58,254 bases of DNA, from assembly GCA_001942045.1 (NCBI GenBank), contig MSTD01000040.1:1-58254 (forward strand), written 5' to 3'. This stretch comes from Mycolicibacterium porcinum (GTDB taxonomy: Bacteria > Actinomycetota > Actinomycetes > Mycobacteriales > Mycobacteriaceae). Shown here in pieces: positions 9,430 through 16,064 of this stretch. The position numbers and the translations under genes were made by a program. The stretch's first letter is position 1. Each line of letters opens with the position of its first letter. The notes beneath the pieces are model-generated. The model was not told the DNA's origin. It made no database searches and saw only the letters and a program-made list of their open reading frames with translations.

Positions 9430-10602
9430 CTACCCAGTGCCGGCATAGGCGTCATGGCACACCCGTACCGGATCTGCCACCTCGGCCGCCGAGGCGCCGG
9501 CGCGCTGGGCGGCCGCGCGGTACGCGGGTGAACCGAGCACGGTGCCGACGGCCGCCGTCAACGCCTCGCCCGAAAGTGGCCGCACCAGCTGCCCACTGCC
9601 CTGGCGCACAACGCGATTGGCGATCTCCCACTGATCGCCGCCCCCGGGCACCACCACCATCGGCACGCCGGCCAACAATGCCTTGGATACGAACCCGTGC
9701 CCACCGCCGCAGATCACCAGGTCGGCATGCGACAACAGCTCGTCCTGGCGGCCCAGGCCCACCGCCGCCCACGGGGGCACCTCGACGTCGGCGCCGCCCA
9801 GTCGCGACACCACCACGCGAGCACCGTCGGGCAGCGTGTCGCCCGGACGCAGCGACTCGAGGACCAGTTCGGCCATCCCCTGCGTCCCGGTGGTCGCGGT
9901 GGACGGCGCCACCATCACCACGGGCCCTGATCCCGGTGGCACAGTCAGCACCGCGTCGGTGGGTTCGAAGTGCAGTGGACCCACCACGACTGCCTCGGCC
10001 GGCCAGTCCGGGCGCGGCACCTCCAATGCGGGCAGGGTGGCTATCAGGCGCCGCTCCGGGCCGGGGTCGACCGCCGGGAGGCCGATGTCGGCCCGTACCG
10101 CGGCGCGCTGGGCCAGTCCGGCGCGCCATGACCGTGCGGTCAGCGCGCGCATCACGGTGTCGCGCAGTCGTCCCGGCAGTCCGACGCCGGGGGCCAGCCC
10201 GCTGCCGATCGGCGGCAGTCCCTTCGACGGCAGGTACAGGGGATGTGGGTTGAGTTCGACCCACGGCAGCCCGAGGAGCTCAGCGGCCAGCCCGCCGCAC
10301 GCGGTGATGACGTCGGAGACCACGAGATCCGGCCGCAGCTCCTGCAGCACCGGGACGTTGAGCTGCGCCATCCGCCCGGCGCGCTGGTGGATCTTGGCCC
10401 CCGCATCGGCGTCGTCGTCGGCATCGGTGGCATCGAGGCCGACGAGCTCGACGGCCTGCACTCCGGCCGCCCGCGCGGTGTCCAGCCATTCCACGCCGGT
10501 CAACAAGGTCGGGACATCCCCCGCGGCCAGGAACTTCAGGCACAACGCCAAGGCCGGGAAAGCATGTCCGGGGTCAGGTCCGGCGACGACAGCTACGCGC
10601 AC
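9430..10602 (-). CDS. Glycosyltransferase, GT1/UGT-like (Rv2739c-like)
   Basis: 390-aa two-domain GT-B fold enzyme that would transfer a sugar from a nucleotide donor to a lipid or small molecule. The N-terminal acceptor domain opens RVAVVAGPDPGHAFPALAL, with the glycine/histidine loop usual in this family. The C-terminal donor-binding region shows HADLVICGGGHGFVSKAL and GVPMVVVPGGGDQWEIA, the GT1 donor signature. A GTG at 10602 preceded by AAGGTAG is preferred over the ATG at 10623, which adds only MLWQGSP. It is divergent from the epoxide hydrolase gene. Donor and acceptor are unknown. Confidence 0.85.
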   Translation of the reverse strand: MRVAVVAGPDPGHAFPALALCLKFLAAGDVPTLLTGVEWLDTARAAGVQAVELVGLDATDADDDADAGAKIHQRAGRMAQLNVPVLQELRPDLVVSDVITACGGLAAELLGLPWVELNPHPLYLPSKGLPPIGSGLAPGVGLPGRLRDTVMRALTARSWRAGLAQRAAVRADIGLPAVDPGPERRLIATLPALEVPRPDWPAEAVVVGPLHFEPTDAVLTVPPGSGPVVMVAPSTATTGTQGMAELVLESLRPGDTLPDGARVVVSRLGGADVEVPPWAAVGLGRQDELLSHADLVICGGGHGFVSKALLAGVPMVVVPGGGDQWEIANRVVRQGSGQLVRPLSGEALTAAVGTVLGSPAYRAAAQRAGASAAEVADPVRVCHDAYAGTG

Positions 10603-10643
10603 CGGGCTACCTTGCCACAGCATCCCACCACTAGGCTGCGGGC

Positions 10644-11078
10644 ATGGCTGACCAATCCACCACCGCTGCTGCGTCCCAGACCAGCACGGTCGAGACTTTC
10701 CTCAACGCGTTGCAGGAGCAGGACTTCGACACAGCCGAGAGCGCGCTGGCGCAGAACCTGGTGTACCAGAACGTCGGTTTTCCGACCATTTACGGTCGTA
10801 ACCGCGCGATGAAGCTGTTCCGCTCGATGCCGGGCCGGATGGATTTCGAGGTGAAGATCCACCGGATCGCGGCCGACGGTGCGGCCGTGCTGACCGAGCG
10901 CACCGATGCACTGGTGTTCGGCCCGCTGCGCCTGCAGTTCTGGGTGTGCGGCGTGTTCGAGGTGCACGAGGGCCGAATCACGCTGTGGCGCGACTACTTC
11001 GACATGTTCGACATGCTCAAGGCGACGGTGCGCGGCCTGGTCGGTGTGGTCGTGCCGTCGCTGCGGCCGTCGCTGTAG
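10644..11078 (+). CDS. ephG: Limonene-1,2-epoxide hydrolase family protein (EphG-like)
   Basis: 144-aa SnoaL-like alpha+beta barrel of the limonene epoxide hydrolase family, matching Rv2740 in position. These enzymes open epoxides with water activated by an Asp-Arg-Asp triad; the arginine and one aspartate are visible in ERTDAL and the second aspartate in LWRDYFDMFDML. The N-terminus (about 13 Ser/Thr/Ala residues) is disordered. A GGGC-like sequence precedes the ATG only weakly. M. tuberculosis EphG accepts sterol and fatty-acid-like epoxides, but the substrate here is not deducible. Confidence 0.85.
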   Translation: MADQSTTAAASQTSTVETFLNALQEQDFDTAESALAQNLVYQNVGFPTIYGRNRAMKLFRSMPGRMDFEVKIHRIAADGAAVLTERTDALVFGPLRLQFWVCGVFEVHEGRITLWRDYFDMFDMLKATVRGLVGVVVPSLRPSL

Positions 11079-11084
11079 CCCGAC

Positions 11085-11903
11085 TCAGGCGCGGCGCAGC
11101 TGGCCGAGTTCGTCGAACGCCTGCGCCCAGCCGATCAGGCGGTCGGTGGCGCCGGTCAACTCGCTGCGGTACTGCTGCTGCGCCAGCGGAGATGCCGCGG
11201 CCTGGCCGCTGTTCACCGCCGACACCAGTTGTGCTGCGGCGGTGACCATCTCGTTGTACTGCCGCACGCCCTGCCCGAGTTGGGCGGTGAAGGCGTTGAT
11301 GGTGGGCACCAGATGCTGACGCGACTGTGGGGCGTTGCTGATCGCCCGCTCCATCGAGACCACCTCGGTGGCGGTGGCCGCCATCGTCCGTGCCGTCTGG
11401 TTGGCCACCGCGTTCAGTTCACGCAGTTCGTCGGCCGGAAGCATCCGGCCGCGCTCCAGCACGCCGAGCAACGAGAACATGCCCCGTTCGGAGGCCATCA
11501 GCGCCGCCATGGGTTGGCGCGCCGCCGAACCCCACGGCGGCAACCGGCGGCCCGAGACGGGTCGCTGCGCCGGAAGCGGTTCCGCCCGCAGCCACCGGTA
11601 GCGCAGCCAGAACAGCGTGGCCGGGAAGGCCGCGCCGGCGGCGAGCGCTCCGCTGATGATCAGGCCCCAGACCGGTGTGCTCCATGACGCCAGCAGCGCC
11701 GTCACGAGCACCCAGAACACGCTGGACAGGGTGAAGAACACCCCGAAGCGCAGTGCCCACCGCCGCTTGCGCAGCAGCTTCGCGCGCGGATCCGCGGCGG
11801 CACTGAGCTTTTCGGTCAGCGCACCGGACAGATCGGCCGCGGTGTCGATAGCCCGCTGTGCCAGCGATCTCCAGGCGTCCGGTCGACCGGTCTTGGTAGC
11901 CAT
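11085..11903 (-). CDS. pspM: Phage-shock membrane protein PspM (Rv2743c-like)
   Basis: 272-aa membrane protein with two adjacent hydrophobic helices (about residues 52-72 and 77-100) and a long helical C-terminal domain. It sits directly after pspA with a 20-bp gap, the place of Rv2743c in the M. tuberculosis clgR-pspA-rv2743c-rv2742c operon, where it anchors PspA at the membrane under envelope stress. Motifs such as MASERGMFSLLGVLERG mark the cytoplasmic helical part. The fourth gene of that operon, pspN (Rv2742c), is absent: the convergent ephG follows after 6 bp. Confidence 0.85.
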   Translation of the reverse strand: MATKTGRPDAWRSLAQRAIDTAADLSGALTEKLSAAADPRAKLLRKRRWALRFGVFFTLSSVFWVLVTALLASWSTPVWGLIISGALAAGAAFPATLFWLRYRWLRAEPLPAQRPVSGRRLPPWGSAARQPMAALMASERGMFSLLGVLERGRMLPADELRELNAVANQTARTMAATATEVVSMERAISNAPQSRQHLVPTINAFTAQLGQGVRQYNEMVTAAAQLVSAVNSGQAAASPLAQQQYRSELTGATDRLIGWAQAFDELGQLRRA

Positions 11904-11923
11904 GATCTAAGACACTCGAATCG

Positions 11924-12739
11924 CTATTGGCCGAGCGGGTTTTCGGGGGTGGCCTGAGTCTGGTTGGTGGCCGGGGAGGCCGGCGTGGCCGGGGACGCGT
12001 CGCCGCTGGGGAGGGCGTCACCGCGCATCGAGGCACGGATCTGCTCCAACCGGGAGTGGCCGGCCATCTGGACGCTGGCCTGCTGGACCTCCATCATGCG
12101 GCCCTGAACCGAGTTCTGCGCGAGCTCGGCCTGGCCGATCGCGTTGGCGTAGCGGCGCTCGATCTTGTCGCGGACCTCGTCGAGGCTCGGGGTGTTGCCG
12201 GGCGCGGCGACCTCGCTCATCGATCGGAGCGAGGCGCTGACCTGCTCCTGCATCTTGGCCTGCTCCAACTGGGACAGCAGCTTGGTGCGCTCGGCGATCT
12301 TCTGCTGCAGCATCATCGCGTTCTGTTCGACGGCCTTCTTGGCCTGCGCGGCGGCCTGCAGGGCCTGATCGTGCAGACCCTTGAGGTCCTCGACGCTCTG
12401 CTCGGCGGTGACCAGCTGGGCCGCGAACGCCTCCGCGGCGTTGTTGTACTCGGTGGCCTTGGCCGCGTCACCGGCGGCCGTGGCCTGATCGGCGAGTGTC
12501 AGCGCCTGACGGACGTTGACCTGCAGCTTCTCGATGTCGGCCAGCTGGCGGCTGAGCCGCATCTCCAGCTGGCGCTGGTTGCCGATCACCTGGGCGGCCT
12601 GCTGGGTGAGGGCCTGATGCTGACGCTGCGCGTCCTCGATGGCCTGCTGGATCTGCACCTTCGGATCGGCGTATTCGTCCACCTTGGAGCTGAACAGCGC
12701 CATGAGGTACTTCCACGCCTTGACGAACGGATTGGCCAT
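11924..12739 (-). CDS. pspA: PspA / 35-kDa antigen family membrane-stress protein
   Basis: 271-aa coiled-coil protein of the PspA/Vipp1 (ESCRT-III-like) family. It opens [20 protein letters not shown], an amphipathic membrane-binding helix, then runs as near-continuous coiled coil with Ala/Gln/Leu heptads to about residue 220, and ends in a disordered Pro/Ala/Thr tail. It should polymerise at damaged membrane and hold ClgR in check. It is the orthologue of Rv2744c by order, with pspM downstream and clgR 220 bp upstream. Codon 1 is an ATG at 12739 after AGGCGGAACG. Confidence 0.95.
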   Translation of the reverse strand: MANPFVKAWKYLMALFSSKVDEYADPKVQIQQAIEDAQRQHQALTQQAAQVIGNQRQLEMRLSRQLADIEKLQVNVRQALTLADQATAAGDAAKATEYNNAAEAFAAQLVTAEQSVEDLKGLHDQALQAAAQAKKAVEQNAMMLQQKIAERTKLLSQLEQAKMQEQVSASLRSMSEVAAPGNTPSLDEVRDKIERRYANAIGQAELAQNSVQGRMMEVQQASVQMAGHSRLEQIRASMRGDALPSGDASPATPASPATNQTQATPENPLGQ

Positions 12740-12895
12740 TGGTTCGTTCCGCCTTATCTGTCGGGCTTGTCCGGCTCAGAGATCAAGCCAGTGCTCGGGT
12801 CCTACTGCTTTCAGGTTGCCGCAATTCCTCTGCTGCCAACTTATCGGTTCCGGACAGGCAGCCACAGCCCCGTGCGCTGTTCGCGTGGGTGTTTT

Positions 12896-12907
12896 GCGAA
12901 AATTCGC
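12896..12907. promoter_or_regulatory. Candidate ClgR-type box between clgR and pspA
   Basis: Inverted repeat GCGAA-AA-TTCGC in the 220-bp interval between clgR and pspA, about 155 bp upstream of pspA. It resembles ClgR operators, which have paired CGC half-sites, and another TTCGC lies 16 bases upstream at 12880-12884. This is the only striking symmetry in the interval; assignment is by motif and context only. Confidence 0.4.
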
Positions 12908-12959
12908 ACCGCGGGCACGAGCAGCGCAATCAGACCGGTGTCGGCGCGCCGTCCACCGA

Positions 12960-13292
12960 TCAGGCGACGGCCATCGACACGGCGTGTGGAATGACCACCT
13001 TGGTGGCCGCGTCGATGTGGGCGACGTTGGCGGTCAGATCGATGCGGTCGGCGTGCTCACGCTCGGCCAGGTTCTCCCCCGCATCGGTGAGTACCCGCGA
13101 CAGCGGCACGTCCAGGGCGTCGCAAATGGCGCTGAGCAGTTCGCTGGAGGCTTCCTTACGGCCGCGCTCCACCTCGGAGAGGTACCCGAGGCTCACGCGG
13201 GCAGCGTCGGAGACTTCGCGCAAGGTGCGCCCCTGCTCGGTGCGGGCGTTACGCAGTACGTCGCCGATCACCTCGCGCAGCAATGTCGTCAT
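12960..13292 (-). CDS. clgR: Transcriptional activator ClgR
   Basis: 110-aa XRE-family HTH regulator. The DNA-binding motif spans [20 protein letters not shown] (about residues 22-41), the usual Cro/C1 helix-turn-helix. In mycobacteria ClgR turns on clp protease genes and the psp operon under envelope stress and is itself degraded by ClpP. The C-terminal residues AVSMAVA are small and uncharged, consistent with a Clp degron. The start at 13292 ([11 protein letters not shown]) has a strong GAAGGAG ribosome site; the longer open frame to 13490 is a shadow of cinA. A SigE-type promoter lies just upstream. Confidence 0.94.
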   Translation of the reverse strand: MTTLLREVIGDVLRNARTEQGRTLREVSDAARVSLGYLSEVERGRKEASSELLSAICDALDVPLSRVLTDAGENLAEREHADRIDLTANVAHIDAATKVVIPHAVSMAVA

Positions 13293-13334
13293 CGCGCTCT
13301 CCTTCGCCTCGCCTGCCACAGGTTCGCTATCAGA

Positions 13335-13363
13335 CCAACGCCGCCGGTCACCACAAGGTTCCC
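13335..13363 (-). promoter_or_regulatory. SigE/ECF-type promoter of clgR
   Basis: Minus strand GGGAACC, a 16-base spacer and CGTTGG, fitting the mycobacterial SigE/SigH pattern (GGAAC -35 and CGTT -10). It ends about 43 bp upstream of the clgR start. SigE control of clgR is established in M. tuberculosis, so motif and context agree. Confidence 0.7.
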
Positions 13364-13389
13364 GAGCGGAACGATCAGGAAGATTTCGG

Positions 13390-13878
13390 TTACTGGTTCT
13401 CGACCAGGAAGCGCAACCGGGCGATCGCCTCGTCGACGGCGGCGCGACGGATGTCCCAGCGTGAGCCGGACAACGACAGCTCGACGACATCGGTGTCGAC
13501 GGGCCCGGCCAGGCCGATGAACACGGTCCCCACCGGGTGTCCGCCGTGCGGTTCCGGCCCGGCCACGCCGGTCAGGCCGACGCCCCAGGTGGCCGCGCAC
13601 CGCTGCCGGGCCCCGACGGCCAGCGCCCGTGCGGTAGGAGCCGAGACCGGACCGACCGCGTCGAGCACCTGAGGGGCCACTCCGGCCAGCCAGATCTTGG
13701 TGTCCTCGTTGTACGTCACCAGGCCGCCCTGCAGAACAGCGCTGGCCCCGGACACTCCGGCCAGTGTCGCCGCGAGCAGTCCGCCGGTGAGCGACTCGGC
13801 AGTGGCGACGCTCTGCGAGCGCACCGTCAGGTCGGCGACCAGGGCCCTGGCGTCGTCAGTGAGCAGCGGATCGTCCAC
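13390..13878 (-). CDS. CinA C-terminal-domain nicotinamide-nucleotide amidase
   Basis: 162-aa stand-alone CinA/PncC domain, which deamidates NMN to nicotinate mononucleotide in pyridine-nucleotide salvage. Diagnostic stretches are [19 protein letters not shown] (catalytic serine region) and [20 protein letters not shown]. The GTG at 13878 ([11 protein letters not shown]) follows AGGGA and overlaps the pgsA3 3' end by 23 bp, so the genes are coupled; an ATG at 13914 would overlap further and adds residues atypical of the family. The N-terminal molybdopterin-like domain of full-length CinA is absent, as usual at this locus. Confidence 0.9.
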   Translation of the reverse strand: MDDPLLTDDARALVADLTVRSQSVATAESLTGGLLAATLAGVSGASAVLQGGLVTYNEDTKIWLAGVAPQVLDAVGPVSAPTARALAVGARQRCAATWGVGLTGVAGPEPHGGHPVGTVFIGLAGPVDTDVVELSLSGSRWDIRRAAVDEAIARLRFLVENQ

Positions 13879-14461
13879 GCGAGTCCCTGATCGCGGATAT
13901 GACGTAGTCGGCACCGGTGAGCATGGTGAGCACCACGGCGGCCCACATGATCACCCAGGCCACGTTGAGCCAGATGTCGGGCCACGCGTGCAGCGGCAGG
14001 ATGAACAGCCCGATGGCCACGGCTTGCACCAATGTCTTGAGCTTGCCGCCGCGGCTGGCCGGGATCACACCGTGGCGCAGCACCGCGAACCGCAGCACCG
14101 TGATGCCGATCTCACGGACCAGCACCACCGCGGTGATCCACCACGGCAGATCGTGCAGCATCGACAGACCGATCAGCGCCGCCCCGATCAGCGCCTTGTC
14201 GGCGATCGGATCGGCCAGGGTGCCGAACTCGGTGATCATGCCGTAGCTGCGCGCCAAGGCCCCGTCGAGGTGGTCGGTGATCACCGCGACCGCGAACACC
14301 GTGAAAGCGGCGATCCGCCAGCCAGTTTCATGACCGTCGCCGGCGAACAGAAATACGAGGAATACCGGAACGAGCACCATTCGTACCCCGGTGAGCACGT
14401 TGGCGAGGTTGGCCACGCGCGCACGCGGGACCACCGGATCTGTGGAAGGTTGGCCCGGCAC
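13856..14461 (-). CDS. pgsA: CDP-alcohol phosphatidyltransferase (PgsA3-like)
   Basis: 201-aa membrane enzyme of phospholipid synthesis that exchanges CMP of CDP-diacylglycerol for glycerol-3-phosphate or a related alcohol. The family signature DG-x2-AR-x8-G-x3-D-x3-D is fully present in DGALARSYGMITEFGTLADP and the following IAD. About five to six hydrophobic helices surround it. The GTG at 14461 (VPGQPSTDPVV) gives the length expected for Rv2746c (PgsA3); no strong ribosome site is seen. A longer upstream frame is only the complement of argA. The gene is divergent from argA with a 42-bp gap. Confidence 0.9.
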   Translation of the reverse strand: MPGQPSTDPVVPRARVANLANVLTGVRMVLVPVFLVFLFAGDGHETGWRIAAFTVFAVAVITDHLDGALARSYGMITEFGTLADPIADKALIGAALIGLSMLHDLPWWITAVVLVREIGITVLRFAVLRHGVIPASRGGKLKTLVQAVAIGLFILPLHAWPDIWLNVAWVIMWAAVVLTMLTGADYVISAIRDSRGRSAAH

Positions 14462-14503
14462 CGCAACAGAATATCGGTTGCCGGAACGGATACTCTTGCG
14501 CCT

Positions 14504-15025
14504 GTGAACGCAGGCAGCGTCGAGTCGCGCAAACACCCTGTGGTGCGCCGGGCCCGCACGTCGGATGTCCCGGCAATCAAGAACTTGGTCGATGTCTATG
14601 CGGGCAAGATCCTGCTGGAGAAGAACCTGGTGACGCTGTATGAGGCGGTGCAGGAGTTCTGGGTCGCCGAACTCGACGGTGAGTTGGTCGGCTGCGGCGC
14701 GCTCCACGTGCTGTGGGCCGATCTCGGCGAGGTGCGCACCGTTGCCGTGCATCCCGATGTCCGCGGCACCGGCGTCGGCCATCAATTGGTCGAGCAATTG
14801 CTCGACGTCGCCCGCGACCTACACCTGCGACGGATATTCGTGCTGACTTTCGAGGTCGACTTCTTCGGCAAGCACGGTTTCGAGGAGATCGACGGCACCC
14901 CGGTGACCGCCGAGGTGTACGAGGAGATGTGCCGCTCATACGACACCGGCGTGGCGGAGTTCCTCGACCTGTCGTACGTCAAACCCAACACCTTGGGCAA
15001 TACGCGGATGTTGTTGACGCTCTGA
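14504..15025 (+). CDS. argA: GNAT N-acetyltransferase, ArgA-type (Rv2747-like)
   Basis: 173-aa GNAT acetyltransferase. In M. tuberculosis the orthologous Rv2747 makes N-acetylglutamate, the first step of arginine synthesis, and lacks the kinase-like domain of classical ArgA; the same short form is seen here. Acetyl-CoA-binding motif A is VRTVAVHPDVRGTGVGHQLV, followed by LRRIFVLTFEVDFFGKHGF. The GTG at 14504 (VNAGSVESRKHP) fits the family start; the long frame running upstream is an antisense shadow of cinA/pgsA3. Arginine pathway assignment is by synteny. Confidence 0.88.
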   Translation: MNAGSVESRKHPVVRRARTSDVPAIKNLVDVYAGKILLEKNLVTLYEAVQEFWVAELDGELVGCGALHVLWADLGEVRTVAVHPDVRGTGVGHQLVEQLLDVARDLHLRRIFVLTFEVDFFGKHGFEEIDGTPVTAEVYEEMCRSYDTGVAEFLDLSYVKPNTLGNTRMLLTL

Positions 15026-15050
15026 AACTGCATCGGTTCAAGGGGGGATT

Positions 15051-16064
15051 GTGCGGACATCGACAGCGGTGCTGCCGAAAAGCTTGGCGCTGACCGTCAT
15101 CGGGCTATCGGTCGTGACCGGCACGACCGGCTGCGGCCTCATCCAGGACCTCACCGGGCACCGATCCGCCGTGGAGGCGATCGCCGGCCAGTTGAAATCG
15201 ATGCCGGGCATTTCCGCGGTCCACGTCGACTACACCAACAACATCAGCAGCGGCGAGCTCATCCGCCTCAAGGCCGAAGTGGCCTCCTCGGCAACACCGG
15301 AGCAAGCCGGCGCGGCGGCCCGGACGTTCGTCGAACAGGGCCTGCGCCGGGGCCTGGACCGCGCCAACTCCGCTGAACTGGCGCTGACCTACCCGCTCGG
15401 CCTGACCCGGCCCAACTACTACCTGCGCAGCGACTCCAGCGCGAACGTCACCGTGGAGCGCGGATGGGATGCGACGTTGGTCGCCGACACCGTCGGCACC
15501 TGGTTGGACGCCGCCCGCTCGCCGATCGTCGAATCGGTGCTGACGACCCCGACCTGGGGCGAGACCGATTCCTTCGACACCACGGTGGCCTTGCGCCCGG
15601 AGGCGACCGCCGCGCAGGCCGAGTCGCTACATCAACAGCTGCCGGGCCTGAGTGACGCGGCCTGGGAGATCAACCCGTTCGACGAGCCCAACACGCGGCC
15701 CAACACCTTCCGCACCAATCCCGGACCGCCGACGGCGAAAGTTCTGACGCTGTGGCAGCAAGTCAGCGACGCCGTTGCCCCGTACGGCCATGTGACCGGC
15801 GTGAGCAACGGTCCCGGGCAACTCGTCCCGGGAATCTCGGTGGAACTCGATCTGCCCACCGGTCGCGGCGCCGAACCTGACCAGCAGCGCATCGCGCACG
15901 CCGTGGCCGCGCTGCTGAACCAGTTCGGTCAGCCGGTGACGCTGGAAGCGCATGCCGGTGCGGGTCCGATCGAGGTGCAGATCGGCGGCTGTTTCCAGCA
16001 TGAGCCCCAACACCGACGGCTCCCCCTCGAACTGGAGCTCGCGGCCCAGTACGAGAAGTGCTGA
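15051..16064 (+). CDS. Putative lipoprotein, unknown function
   Basis: 337-aa exported protein with an N-terminal signal (MRTSTAVLPKSLALTVIGLS) and a lipobox-like TGTTGC, putting the lipidated cysteine at residue 28. The mature part is soluble, alpha/beta, with no recognised domain; it has two related-looking halves, each with a TxxLxPEATAxQA-like or TGRGAEPDQQRI-type segment, so an internal duplication is possible. The GTG start at 15051 has a very strong AGGGGGGA ribosome site. Its stop abuts the convergent ftsK stop with no gap. M. tuberculosis has no gene here in my recollection, so it is a lineage addition. Confidence 0.8.
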   Translation: MRTSTAVLPKSLALTVIGLSVVTGTTGCGLIQDLTGHRSAVEAIAGQLKSMPGISAVHVDYTNNISSGELIRLKAEVASSATPEQAGAAARTFVEQGLRRGLDRANSAELALTYPLGLTRPNYYLRSDSSANVTVERGWDATLVADTVGTWLDAARSPIVESVLTTPTWGETDSFDTTVALRPEATAAQAESLHQQLPGLSDAAWEINPFDEPNTRPNTFRTNPGPPTAKVLTLWQQVSDAVAPYGHVTGVSNGPGQLVPGISVELDLPTGRGAEPDQQRIAHAVAALLNQFGQPVTLEAHAGAGPIEVQIGGCFQHEPQHRRLPLELELAAQYEKC

